A DNA stretch of 64,000 nt from Streptomyces sp. GESEQ-4. Lineage in GTDB: Bacteria > Actinomycetota > Actinomycetes > Streptomycetales > Streptomycetaceae. Below the pieces are notes generated by a model. The model worked only from the letters and a program-made list of their open reading frames with translations. It was not told the DNA's origin and made no database searches. Made by a program: the position numbers and the translations under genes. Positions 26,688-34,887 of this stretch are shown piece by piece; position 1 is the first letter of the stretch, and every line of letters starts with the position of its first letter. The DNA lies in the NCBI RefSeq assembly GCF_017948455.1, contig NZ_JAFFSU010000003.1:362066-426065 (forward strand). Reading direction: 5' to 3'.

Positions 26688-27010
26688 CGACGCCCAGCCG
26701 GGTTCCCGAGCCCTATGGCTCGAACGGCGGCGCCAACCTCGCAGACATCCTGGAGCGCGTGCTCGACAAGGGTGTCGTGATCGCCGGCGACATCCGGATC
26801 AACCTGCTCGACATCGAGCTGCTCACCGTCAAGCTCCGGCTGATCGTCGCTTCCGTCGACAAGGCACGGGAAATGGGTATCGACTGGTGGGAGGACGACC
26901 CGTCGCTGTCCTCACGTGCCCGGCGCGACGAGCTCGCCCGTGAGAACGCCGAGCTGCGGGAGCGGCTGGCCGCTCTGGAGCCCGGCCGAGGGCAGGAGGA
27001 GATCCCATGA
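26684..27010 (+). CDS. gvpJ: gas vesicle protein GvpJ (GvpA-related)
   Basis: A 108-residue protein with a GvpA-like core (LADILERVLDKGVVIAGDIRINLLDIELLTVKLRLIVASVD), a Trp-containing segment (MGIDWWEDDP) and a short coiled-coil-like tail (RRDELARENAELRERLAAL). GvpJ is a minor wall or tip component and is required for normal vesicle shape. ATGA overlaps link it to gvpZ and gvpL. Confidence 0.88.
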   Translation: MTTPSRVPEPYGSNGGANLADILERVLDKGVVIAGDIRINLLDIELLTVKLRLIVASVDKAREMGIDWWEDDPSLSSRARRDELARENAELRERLAALEPGRGQEEIP

Positions 27011-27783
27011 CCGGCCTGCGTTACGTCTACGCCGTGTGCCGTCCCTTCCGGTCCGCGCTCCAGGCCCAGCTCAAGGGCGTCGCGGGCGAGCCGCCGAAAC
27101 AGCTGACGCACCACGGCCTGGTCGCCGTCCTCAGCACGGTGCCGGAGCGCGACTTCGCCGAAGAGCCGCTCCGGGCCCATCTGGAGGACCTGGACTGGCT
27201 CACCGAGACCGCCCGCGCCCACCAGAGCGTGATCGACGCGCTCACCGCGGTCACCACGCCCCTGCCGCTCCGGCTCGCCACCGTCTTCCGGGACGACAGC
27301 GGCGTACGGATCATGATGGAGGCGCGCGAGGACGAGTTCCGCCGCACCCTGGACCGGCTGGAGGGGCGGGTGGAATGGGGTGTGAAGGTGTACGTCGACG
27401 TGGAGCCCGATCAGACCGGCCCGCCCGCCGGGACGGGGACGGCCGCGTCGGGCCGAGACTATCTGCGGCAACGGCGTTCGCGGGTCCGTGCGCACGAGGA
27501 CAGGTGGCAGCAGGCGGAGAGGTTCGCGAGCGGGCTGCACGCGACGCTTTCCGCCCGCGCCGAGGATTCCCGGCTGCACGCCCCGCAGAACAGCTCCCTT
27601 TCCGGGGCCTCCGGACGGAATGTGCTCAACGCCGCCTATCTCGTGCCGCGTGAGCATTCCGAGAGCTTCGTGGAAATCGTGGACCGCACGAAGGACGAGG
27701 AAGCGGGAATTCGCGTCGAACTCACCGGGCCCTGGGCGGCCTATTCCTTCGTCGGGTTCGCCGGGGAGGAGGAGGGCCCGTGA
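27007..27783 (+). CDS. gvpL: gas vesicle protein GvpL (GvpL/GvpF family)
   Basis: A 258-residue GvpL/F-family protein. It starts RYVYAVCRPF, carries TPLPLRLATVFRDDSGVR in the middle and ends VELTGPWAAYSFVGF, as in GvpL. It probably acts with GvpF in early assembly. It overlaps gvpJ and gvpS by 4 bp each. Base composition dips slightly in its second half. Confidence 0.9.
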   Translation: MTGLRYVYAVCRPFRSALQAQLKGVAGEPPKQLTHHGLVAVLSTVPERDFAEEPLRAHLEDLDWLTETARAHQSVIDALTAVTTPLPLRLATVFRDDSGVRIMMEAREDEFRRTLDRLEGRVEWGVKVYVDVEPDQTGPPAGTGTAASGRDYLRQRRSRVRAHEDRWQQAERFASGLHATLSARAEDSRLHAPQNSSLSGASGRNVLNAAYLVPREHSESFVEIVDRTKDEEAGIRVELTGPWAAYSFVGFAGEEEGP

Positions 27784-27977
27784 CCGTCATCGAACGCCGT
27801 GAGGTCGCCCTCGTGGATCTGCTCGACCGGCTGCTGGCCGGCGGCGTCGTCATCACGGGGGACATCACCCTGCGCATCGCGGACGTCGACCTCGTTCGCA
27901 TCGACCTGAACGCGCTGATCAGCTCCGTGAACGCACAGGTTCCCTCGCCCTTTCAGGACTCTCAGGAGCTGACATGA
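27780..27977 (+). CDS. gvpS: gas vesicle protein GvpS (GvpA-like)
   Basis: A 65-residue protein with a GvpA-like fold (ALVDLLDRLLAGGVVITGDITLRIADVDLVRIDLNALISSV). It is a short GvpA paralogue and so a probable minor wall component. GTG start overlaps the gvpL stop, and its stop overlaps gvpK. Confidence 0.87.
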   Translation: MTVIERREVALVDLLDRLLAGGVVITGDITLRIADVDLVRIDLNALISSVNAQVPSPFQDSQELT

Positions 27978-28255
27978 CCCCGCGCAACCGGCTCGACCTG
28001 GAGCCCGACACCGTCGAACGCGACCTCGTCAAGCTCGTCCTGACCGTCGTGGAGCTGCTGCGCCAGCTCATGGAGCGACAGGCGCTGCGCCGCTTCGACG
28101 AGGGCGATCTGAGCGAGGAGCAGGAGGAGCGGATCGGGCTCACGCTGATGCTGCTCGACGACCGGATGACCGAACTCCGTGAACGCTACGGACTGCGGCC
28201 CGAGGACCTCAATCTGGACCTCGGGCCGCTCGGACCGTTGCTCCCCAGGGACTGA
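27974..28255 (+). CDS. gvpK: gas vesicle protein GvpK
   Basis: A 93-residue helical accessory protein with the GvpK pattern (RDLVKLVLTVVELLRQLMERQALRRFDEGDLS). It is needed for vesicle growth and is typically the last gene of this cluster. ATGA overlap with gvpS. After its stop there is only a 40-bp gap before the convergent hydrophobic-protein gene. Confidence 0.9.
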   Translation: MTPRNRLDLEPDTVERDLVKLVLTVVELLRQLMERQALRRFDEGDLSEEQEERIGLTLMLLDDRMTELRERYGLRPEDLNLDLGPLGPLLPRD

Positions 28256-28295
28256 CCTGCTGACCTGGGGCCAGGAATTCACCGGGGGAGCAGAT

Positions 28296-28466
28296 TCACC
28301 ACCTGTACCAGCGGCCCCTGCCCCCGGCTGTCGTCGTGCCTCGCATGAAGAATCCCAGCAGCCACAGCACCAGCACCGCCAGCGCGATCCACCACAGCAG
28401 CTTTACGGCGAATCCGGCACCGAAAAGAACCAGCGCCAGAAGTAGTACCAGCAGAATGGGAACCAT
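28296..28466 (-). CDS. small hydrophobic membrane protein (56 aa)
   Basis: A 56-residue protein with one long or two short transmembrane helices (MVPILLVLLLALVLFGAGF, then LLWWIALAVLVLWLLGFF) and a basic Gly/Arg tail ending GRWYRW. A strong SD GGAGG (28474-28478 as cctcc on the plus strand) lies 7 bp upstream of the ATG, which supports a real gene despite its size. Very similar short proteins are common in Streptomyces as hydrophobic proteins of unknown function. Possible roles are membrane stress or subunit accessory; the sequence does not say. Confidence 0.75.
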   Translation of the reverse strand: MVPILLVLLLALVLFGAGFAVKLLWWIALAVLVLWLLGFFMRGTTTAGGRGRWYRW

Positions 28467-28507
28467 AATTCGACCTCCTGCTGACCGGGTTTCCAAGAAT
28501 CCGGATT

Positions 28508-29365
28508 TCAGGCTTTCCTGCTCAGGATTTCTTCGGCTTTCTTCCGGCAGAGGATCTCCCCGTGCAGCACGCTGAACCAGCCGTCCTCCCGCGCCCCCCA
28601 GTCCCGCCAGGCGTCCGCCACGGCCCGCAGCCGCTCGGGGGTGGCGTGACCGCCGGCCGTGGCGCGCTCGGCGTACGCCGACGCCAGGGTGCGGTCCGCC
28701 CACAGGCCGCTCCACCAGGCCCGCTCGTCCGGCGTCGCGTAGGTCCAGGTGCCGGAGGTGGCGGTGATGTCGGTGAGGCCCGCCGCCAGCGCCCAGGACT
28801 TCAGCCGGCGTCCCGCGTCCGGCTCGCCGCCGTTGGCGCGGGCCACCCGCCGGTACAGGTCCAGCCAGTCGTCCAGGCCCGATGACGCGGGGTACCAGGT
28901 CATCGCCGCGTAGTCCGCGTCGCGGACCGCGATGAACCCGCCCGGCTTCGTCACCCGGGCCATCTCCCGCAGCGCCCGCACCGGATCGCCGACGTGCTGG
29001 AGCACCTGGTGGGCGTGGACCACGCAGAACATGTCGTCCGGGAAGTCCAGGGCGTGGACGTCGGCCGCCGCGAAGTCGGTGTTCGTCAGACCCCGCTCGG
29101 CGGCGGTGTCCCGGGCCCGGTCCAGGATCTCCGGCGCCCGGTCGACGCCGGTGACGTGCCCCTCGGGGACCAGCGCCGCCAGGTCGGCGGTGATGGTGCC
29201 CGGGCCGCAGCCGATGTCCAGGATCCTCATCCGCGGTGTGAGTGAACCGAGCAGGTAGGCGGCGGAGTTGGCGGCGGTCCGCCAGGTGTGCGAGCGCAGC
29301 ACGGACTCGTGGTGGCCGTGGGTGTAGACGGCGGTTTCCCGGGCTTTCCCCTGCGGTTTCGACAT
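28508..29365 (-). CDS. class I SAM-dependent methyltransferase
   Basis: A 285-residue methyltransferase. The SAM-binding motif ILDIGCGPGTITADLAALVP lies at ~50-70, the acidic loop VTGVDRAPEILDRAR follows, then FAAADVHALDFPDD, and post-motif VLQHVGDPVRALREMARVTKPGG. It resembles UbiE/Methyltransf_11-type enzymes that methylate small molecules. ATG 29365 is chosen as typical; ATG 29386 would add seven residues. Confidence 0.87.
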   Translation of the reverse strand: MSKPQGKARETAVYTHGHHESVLRSHTWRTAANSAAYLLGSLTPRMRILDIGCGPGTITADLAALVPEGHVTGVDRAPEILDRARDTAAERGLTNTDFAAADVHALDFPDDMFCVVHAHQVLQHVGDPVRALREMARVTKPGGFIAVRDADYAAMTWYPASSGLDDWLDLYRRVARANGGEPDAGRRLKSWALAAGLTDITATSGTWTYATPDERAWWSGLWADRTLASAYAERATAGGHATPERLRAVADAWRDWGAREDGWFSVLHGEILCRKKAEEILSRKA

Positions 29366-29411
29366 GCCGACACCGTACGTCGCCATGTCGAATGTTGAGA
29401 CCCGCGTTTTA

Positions 29412-29428
29412 CTATATGGACAGCTATA
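29412..29428. promoter_or_regulatory. AT-rich TATAG direct repeats upstream of methyltransferase gene
   Basis: On the minus strand TATAG occurs twice, 12 bp apart start to start, upstream of the methyltransferase start. The second copy could serve as a -10 (TATAGT). It is the only AT-rich pocket for several kilobases, and the first copy overlaps the stop codon of the PAP2-kinase gene. Confidence 0.3.
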
Positions 29429-30920
29429 CGAGCTTCCCGTTCAGCGGGCGGTACACCGTGAGCGCCTCCGGCAGCTTCTCCACCGTCACCTCACCCGCCA
29501 CCTCCGTGACTTCGCCGTCGTGGGCGAGCAGGGTCCCCGGCGCGACGCCTGCCACCCGCAGCCGGCTCACCTGGACCGCCGCGTGGGCCGGGGAGCGGGT
29601 GAGCGGGCCCGCGAAGGCCGCCGCGAGCAGCCGCAGCGCCGGTTTGCGGCCGCCGTGCACCACCCGTACGTCGAACCGTCCGTCCGCCAGATCCGCGCGC
29701 CGGCCCGGCACCAGGCCCATCCGGTGGTAAGTGCCGTTCCCGACGAACAGCAGCCACAGCGGCCGTGCCCGGCCACCGAGTTCGGCCTCCAGCGGATGCC
29801 GGTCGGCGTTCAGCACCCGCAGGGCCGCGAGCACGCCCGCCGGCCAGTCGCCGATCCGGTGCGACCAGCGGTCCCGCTCGCGCACCAGCTCCGGGTAGAC
29901 GCCCAGGCTGCAGGTGTTGAGGAAGATGCCGTTGCGCTCGCCGCAGGCGAACCGGCCCACGTCCACCCGCACGGCCTCGCCGCCGCGGACGGCCCGGCTC
30001 AGATCGCGGACATCCTCCACGCCCAGGTCGTGGGCGAAGTGGTTCAGCGTGCCGCCGGGCAGCACCGCCAGCGGCAGGCCGTGGCGCATCGCGATCCCGG
30101 CGGCGGTGTTCACCGTGCCGTCACCGCCGCACACGCCGAGCACCCGGGCGCGGGCCGCCGCCTTCGCCAACTCGTCGTGGACCTCCGTCGCGGAGCACTG
30201 CACGATCTCCGCCTGCGGCAGCGTCTGGGCCAGCGCGTGCACACGCTCGGCGGTGCCCGCGGCCGTGTTGGCCACGACGACCAGGCCCGCGCCGTCCGGC
30301 AGGGCGGGGACGTCCGCACGGGGCCGGGCCGGCGTGCCCTGGGGGCGGGTCGGCACCAGACCCTGCACGGCGTACGCGGCACCCACGCCCAGGGCGGCGC
30401 CCGCGAACACATCGCTCGGGAAGTGCACGCCGGTGTAGACGCGGGACAGGGCGACCGACCACGCCACCGGTGCCACCGCCGCGCCCCAGGCGGGCGACTC
30501 CAGCGCGACACCGGTCGCGAAGGCCGCCGCGGACGCGGAGTGACCGGACGGGAACGACGTGGTGATCGGCTGCCGCTTCAGCTGCCGGACCAGCGGCACC
30601 GGGTCGAGGACGGGGCGCGGGCGGCGCACACTGCGCTTGCCGAACGTGTTGATGGTGGCCGAGGCCAGGCTCAGGGAGGCGACACCGCGGGCCGCGGCAC
30701 GGCGGCCCCGGGGCGTCCGGCTCGCCGCGATGACGGCCGCCGTGGCGAACCACAGCACACCGTGGTTCGCGCTCCGGCTCAGCTTCGGCAGCACGCGCTC
30801 GGCGCCGGGCCAGTGGCGCTCGGCCGCGAACTCGAACAGCCGGTTGTCCAGCGCGAGCAGCCAGTCACGCAGCACATGGTGGCCGGGTTTCGGGACGGTG
30901 AGATCGACGTCTGGGCTCAT
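29424..30920 (-). CDS. PAP2 phosphatase-diacylglycerol kinase fusion protein
   Basis: A 498-residue bifunctional membrane lipid enzyme. Residues ~1-200 are a PAP2 phosphatase domain with KRSVRRPRP, SFPSGHSAS and SRVYTGVHFPSD, the three phosphatase motifs, on several transmembrane helices. Residues ~205-498 are a DAGK/YegS-like catalytic domain with VCGGDGTVN and PLAVLPGGTLNHFAHDL. The protein could both dephosphorylate phosphatidate and phosphorylate diacylglycerol or sphingoid-type lipids. ATG 30920 is preferred over longer frames. The divergent histidine-phosphatase gene starts 73 bp away. Confidence 0.88.
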   Translation of the reverse strand: MSPDVDLTVPKPGHHVLRDWLLALDNRLFEFAAERHWPGAERVLPKLSRSANHGVLWFATAAVIAASRTPRGRRAAARGVASLSLASATINTFGKRSVRRPRPVLDPVPLVRQLKRQPITTSFPSGHSASAAAFATGVALESPAWGAAVAPVAWSVALSRVYTGVHFPSDVFAGAALGVGAAYAVQGLVPTRPQGTPARPRADVPALPDGAGLVVVANTAAGTAERVHALAQTLPQAEIVQCSATEVHDELAKAAARARVLGVCGGDGTVNTAAGIAMRHGLPLAVLPGGTLNHFAHDLGVEDVRDLSRAVRGGEAVRVDVGRFACGERNGIFLNTCSLGVYPELVRERDRWSHRIGDWPAGVLAALRVLNADRHPLEAELGGRARPLWLLFVGNGTYHRMGLVPGRRADLADGRFDVRVVHGGRKPALRLLAAAFAGPLTRSPAHAAVQVSRLRVAGVAPGTLLAHDGEVTEVAGEVTVEKLPEALTVYRPLNGKLV

Positions 30921-30992
30921 GGCGTGACGGGTACCCTGAAGTGCCCGTTTCTTGTGCGGCGGGACGCGAACGACACCCGGAGGACCCCGTAC

Positions 30993-31646
30993 ATGCGCCT
31001 GCTCCTCATACGCCACGGCCAGACCCCCTCGAACGTGGACACTCTGCTGGACACGGCCGTTCCCGGCCCGGGGCTGACCGCGCTCGGCGAGCGGCAGGCG
31101 GCCCTGCTGCCCGAGGCACTCGCCGACGAGGACATCGAGGCCCTGTACATCTCCACCCTGATCCGCACCCGCCTCACCGCCGCCCCGCTCGCCGCCGCCC
31201 GCGGCCTGGACATGATCGTCCGCGACGGCATCCGGGAGCTGACGGCCGGCGACCTGGAGATGCTGCCCGGCGACGGTGAGCACGGCCGCACCTACATGGA
31301 GACCGTGTTCGCCTGGGCGGCGGGCGACGTGGAGCTGCGGATGCCGGGCGGCGAGAGCGGCACCGAGGCGCTCGCCCGGTTCGACGCCGTGGTCGCCGAG
31401 GCCGCGGACAGCGGGGCCGGAACCGTCGCCATGGTCAGCCACGGCGCGGCGATCCGCATGTGGACCGCGGCCCGCGCGGACAACGTCGACGTCCCCTTCG
31501 CCGCCGCCCACCCGCTCGACAACACCGGCGTGGTCGTCCTGGAGGGCTCCCCGGCCGACGGCTGGAAGGCGCTGTCGTGGGCGGGCGCCGTCGTGGAGGC
31601 CACCGGACCCGGCACGGAGAGCGGCCCGACCGGTCAACCCCTGTAG
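30993..31646 (+). CDS. histidine phosphatase (phosphoglycerate-mutase superfamily)
   Basis: A 217-residue enzyme starting MRLLLIRHGQT, where RHG contains the phosphorylated His. IRTRLTAAPLAAARG carries a conserved Arg, and VSHGAAIRMW holds the second catalytic His. This is a phosphoesterase, not necessarily a mutase. SD GGAGG (30979-30983) fits ATG 30993 well. Substrates could be sugar phosphates or others. Confidence 0.92.
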   Translation: MRLLLIRHGQTPSNVDTLLDTAVPGPGLTALGERQAALLPEALADEDIEALYISTLIRTRLTAAPLAAARGLDMIVRDGIRELTAGDLEMLPGDGEHGRTYMETVFAWAAGDVELRMPGGESGTEALARFDAVVAEAADSGAGTVAMVSHGAAIRMWTAARADNVDVPFAAAHPLDNTGVVVLEGSPADGWKALSWAGAVVEATGPGTESGPTGQPL

Positions 31647-31710
31647 GCGGCCGGTCACGGCCCGATAAGCGTTTGCCCGGACTCCTTGGCGGCCCGCAGA
31701 ATGCGTCCTC

Positions 31711-33330
31711 ATGGGACATCTGGAAGCCGCACATCTCGAGTACTACCTCCCCGACGGGAGGGCGCTGCTCGGCGATGTGTCCTTCCGGGTCGGCGAAGGC
31801 GCCGTCGTGGCCCTGGTCGGCCCGAACGGCGCGGGCAAGACGACCCTGCTGCGGCTGATCTCCGGCGAGCTGAAGCCGCACGGCGGCACGGTCACCGTGA
31901 GCGGCGGCCTCGGCGTGATGCGCCAGTTCGTGGGCTCCGTACGGGACGAGACGACCGTACGGGATCTGCTGGTGTCGGTCGCGTCGCCCCGTATCCAGGC
32001 GGCGGCGAAGGCCGTCGACAGGGCCGAGCACGCGATCATGACCGTCGACGACGAGGCCGCGCAGATGCAGTACGCGCAGGCCCTCTCCGACTGGGCCGAG
32101 GCCCACGGGTACGAGGCCGAGACGCTGTGGGACATGTGCACCACGGCCGCGCTGGGCGTGCCGTACGACAAGGCGCAGTTCCGTGAGGTGCGCACCCTGT
32201 CCGGCGGCGAGCAGAAGCGGCTGGTCCTTGAGGCGCTGCTGCGCGGCACGGACGAGGTGCTGCTGCTCGACGAGCCCGACAACTACCTCGACGTGCCCGG
32301 CAAGCGGTGGCTGGAGGAGCGGCTGAAGGAGACCCGCAAGACTGTCCTCTTCGTCTCCCACGACCGGGAACTGCTCGCCCGCGCCGCCGAGAAGATCGTG
32401 AGCGTGGATCCGGGACCGGCGGGCGCGGACGCGTGGGTGCACGGTGGCGGTTTCGCGACGTACCACGAGGCGCGGCGTGAACGCTTCGCGCGCTTCGAGG
32501 AGTTGCGCAGGCGCTGGGACGAGAAGCACGTCCAGCTGAAGCAGCTCGTCTACACGCTCAGGAACAAGGCCGCGTACAACGACGGGCTGGCCTCCCGTTA
32601 TCAGGCCGCGCAGACCCGACTGCGCAAGTTCGAGGAGGCCGGCCCACCACAGGAGCCGCCCCGCGAGCAGGACATCACGATGCGCCTGCACGGCGGACGT
32701 ACCGGCGTAAGGGCCGTCACCTGCAAGCAACTTGAGCTGTCCGGCCTGATGAAACCCTTCGACCTGGAGGTCTTCTACGGCGAACGGGTCGCCGTCCTCG
32801 GCTCCAACGGCTCCGGCAAGTCGCACTTCCTGCGGCTGCTGGCCGGGGAGACCGTCGCGCACACGGGGGAGTGGAAGCTCGGCGCGAGGGTCGTCCCGGG
32901 CCACTTCGCCCAGACGCACGCGCACCCCGAGCTGACCGGGCGCAAGCTGCTCGACATCCTGTGGACCGAGCACTCCCAGGACCGCGGCGCCGCCATGTCC
33001 CGGCTGCGCCGCTACGAGCTGACGAACCAGGCCGAGCAGAGCTTCGACCGGCTCTCCGGCGGCCAGCAGGCCCGCTTCCAGATCCTTCTGCTGGAACTGG
33101 AAGGTGTGACGGCCCTGCTGCTCGACGAGCCGACCGACAACCTCGACCTGGAGTCCGCCGAGGCGCTCCAGGAGGGCCTCGAGGCCTTCGACGGCACGGT
33201 CCTCGCGGTCACCCACGACCGCTGGTTCGCCCGCTCCTTCGACCGCTACCTGGTCTTCGGCAGCGACGGCCGGGTCCGCGAGACGGCGGAGCCGGTGTGG
33301 GACGAACGGCGGGTGGAACGGGCGCGCTGA
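31711..33330 (+). CDS. ABC-F family ATPase
   Basis: A 539-residue soluble protein with two ABC domains and no transmembrane segments. First domain: GPNGAGKTTLLRL, LSGGEQKRLVLEAL, LLLDEPDNYLD. Second: GSNGSGKSHFLRLL, LSGGQQARFQILLLEL, LLLDEPTDNLD. The inter-domain linker (~290-330) has the coiled ABC-F character. ABC-F proteins act on the ribosome, either in translation rescue or in resistance to MLS/pleuromutilin antibiotics. Subfamily cannot be fixed here. The start has no strong SD, but the alignment with family starts is good. Confidence 0.88.
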   Translation: MGHLEAAHLEYYLPDGRALLGDVSFRVGEGAVVALVGPNGAGKTTLLRLISGELKPHGGTVTVSGGLGVMRQFVGSVRDETTVRDLLVSVASPRIQAAAKAVDRAEHAIMTVDDEAAQMQYAQALSDWAEAHGYEAETLWDMCTTAALGVPYDKAQFREVRTLSGGEQKRLVLEALLRGTDEVLLLDEPDNYLDVPGKRWLEERLKETRKTVLFVSHDRELLARAAEKIVSVDPGPAGADAWVHGGGFATYHEARRERFARFEELRRRWDEKHVQLKQLVYTLRNKAAYNDGLASRYQAAQTRLRKFEEAGPPQEPPREQDITMRLHGGRTGVRAVTCKQLELSGLMKPFDLEVFYGERVAVLGSNGSGKSHFLRLLAGETVAHTGEWKLGARVVPGHFAQTHAHPELTGRKLLDILWTEHSQDRGAAMSRLRRYELTNQAEQSFDRLSGGQQARFQILLLELEGVTALLLDEPTDNLDLESAEALQEGLEAFDGTVLAVTHDRWFARSFDRYLVFGSDGRVRETAEPVWDERRVERAR

Positions 33331-33419
33331 CCCGTGGAGTGTTCGTACAGTGGATGCTGAAAGCGAGATCCGGCGGGTACTCGAACCGTATGGACGACCA
33401 CGACGAGCGGGGCACCACC

Positions 33420-33653
33420 ATGACCGGAGTCGACCCGGACCGGCTGGACGATCAGCAGCTCATGAAGGAGCTGGAGACCATCCACCGCACACGCCACGAC
33501 ACGCTGCTGCACGGCTCGAACGACGCGCTGCGCGCCCATAACGACCGGATGGCGCAGCTGGAGGGCGAGTATCTGCGCCGCAACCCGCGGCGTCCGGTGG
33601 CCGCGGGTCGCACACGCGAAGGGGCCCGGGAACGGGGCTGCGCGGATTCGTAG
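33420..33653 (+). CDS. DUF6158-like small protein (77 aa)
   Basis: A 77-residue hydrophilic helical protein with the pattern TGVDPDRLDDQQLMKELETIHRTRHDTLLHGSNDALRAHNDRMAQLEGEYLRR, which I associate with the actinobacterial DUF6158 family. A GGGTAC sequence at 33375-33380 just upstream is SigB-like, but no matching -35 was found. An in-frame ATG at 33390 would add ten residues. Function unknown; convergent with the DJ-1/PfpI gene. Confidence 0.7.
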   Translation: MTGVDPDRLDDQQLMKELETIHRTRHDTLLHGSNDALRAHNDRMAQLEGEYLRRNPRRPVAAGRTREGARERGCADS

Positions 33654-33667
33654 GCCCCCGCGCAGGT

Positions 33668-33689
33668 CAGTCAGACCGCAGTCAGACCG
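33668..33689. repeat. tandem 11-bp repeat across the DJ-1/PfpI stop codon
   Basis: CAGTCAGACCG is perfectly repeated at 33668-33678 and 33679-33689. The stop codon of the minus-strand DJ-1/PfpI gene (33684-33682) lies in the second copy. It duplicates the end of the reading frame and is likely a replication slippage product. Confidence 0.5.
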
Positions 33690-34224
33690 TCTGCCGGGCG
33701 AACACCTCCAGGAAGGCCTCGTTGAACGCCTTCAGGTCGTCCGGCTTGCGGCTGGTGATCAGCGGGTTCGGGCCCTGGTCGTCGATGTGCACCTGCTCGT
33801 CGACCCAGGTGCCGCCCGCGTTGCGGATGTCCGTCCGCAGGCTGGGCCACGACGTGAGCGTCCGGCCGCGTACGACATCCGCCTCGACCAGCGTCCACGG
33901 GGCGTGGCAGATCGCGGCGACCGGCTTTCCCCGCTCGAAGAACGCCTGGACGAACGTCACCGCGCGCTCGTCCATCCGCAGGAAGTCCGGATTGGCCACG
34001 CCACCGGGCAGCACCAGAGCGCCGAACGACTCGGCCGGCACCTCGCCGACCACCTCGTCCACGGCGAAGGTGTCCGCCTTGTCGAGGTGGTCGAAGGCCT
34101 GCACCTGACCGGGCTTCGTCGACACCAGCACCGGCTCGTGCCCCGCCTCGACCGCCGCCCGCCACGGGTCGGCCAGCTCGATCTGCTCCACGCCCTCGGG
34201 CGCCGTCAGAAACGCGATGCGCAT
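33682..34224 (-). CDS. DJ-1/PfpI family (type 1 glutamine amidotransferase-like) protein
   Basis: A 180-residue protein. The nucleophile Cys lies in the AICHAPW elbow, with a conserved Glu at position ~10-17 (EGVEQIELADPW) and the His in the same elbow. PfpI-like proteins act as glyoxalase III, deglycases or proteases; the biochemical role is often unclear. It is the last gene of the CBS-membrane-DJ-1 run, only 6 bp downstream of the membrane gene. Confidence 0.88.
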   Translation of the reverse strand: MRIAFLTAPEGVEQIELADPWRAAVEAGHEPVLVSTKPGQVQAFDHLDKADTFAVDEVVGEVPAESFGALVLPGGVANPDFLRMDERAVTFVQAFFERGKPVAAICHAPWTLVEADVVRGRTLTSWPSLRTDIRNAGGTWVDEQVHIDDQGPNPLITSRKPDDLKAFNEAFLEVFARQTV

Positions 34225-34230
34225 CGTCCT

Positions 34231-34887
34231 TCACCGTCCTTTCTCGGCACGCCAGCGGGCCTCGTCACCCTTGGCGCGCTTCTTGTTCCGTCGGGCCGCG
34301 CGTCGGCAGCGCAGCAGTTCCTCGGCGTACGGCAGCACCACACAGGTGCCGATGGCGGCGGCGATCCCCGCGAGATAGGTGCCGGACAGCGGCCGCCGGC
34401 GCCGCACCAGACGCCATGCGTCCGGATCGCCGCGACCGCCGCGCAGCAGTGCCTTCACCTGGTCGGCGTGCAGACACATCATCGACGCCAGCGCACCGAA
34501 CGGCAGCGACTCCAGGAAGCTGTGGATGTGCTGCTCCAGCGGCTTGACCTCACGGTCGCTGCGTACGGCCGTGCGTACGTCCCACAGGGCGGTCGCCTCG
34601 TGCACCGCGGCCCCGGCGGACTGCACGGTCAGCAGCAGCGGGTTGACCTCGTAGCGCAGGGTCAGCGCGATGGGGATGCCGACCTCGGCCATCATCAGGG
34701 AGTGGATCAGTGACTCCTTGGTGCCGGCGGTGTCCTCGATGCGGGTGCGCCGGTGCATCACCCAGTCGGCGAGACCGGGCACGAACCAGCCCGGCAGGAG
34801 TCCGTACAGCAGATAGCGGATGGTGACATCACCGACGTCCACGGAGACGCCGGTGGCGCGGATCTCGGCGGCCTGGTCCCGGCTCAC
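34231..34887 (-). CDS. conserved membrane protein with Glu/His-rich segments, function unknown
   Basis: A 218-residue protein with predicted membrane segments near residues 20-40, 65-85, 130-145 and 165-185. The conserved-looking pattern WVMHRRTRIE, TKESLIHSLMMAE, AVHEATALWD and EQHIHSFLE recalls membrane di-iron or metal-binding helices. No family is recognised. GTG start overlaps the CBS gene stop (GTGA), and the DJ-1/PfpI gene follows closely, so it belongs to that stress-type operon. Confidence 0.7.
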   Translation of the reverse strand: MSRDQAAEIRATGVSVDVGDVTIRYLLYGLLPGWFVPGLADWVMHRRTRIEDTAGTKESLIHSLMMAEVGIPIALTLRYEVNPLLLTVQSAGAAVHEATALWDVRTAVRSDREVKPLEQHIHSFLESLPFGALASMMCLHADQVKALLRGGRGDPDAWRLVRRRRPLSGTYLAGIAAAIGTCVVLPYAEELLRCRRAARRNKKRAKGDEARWRAEKGR

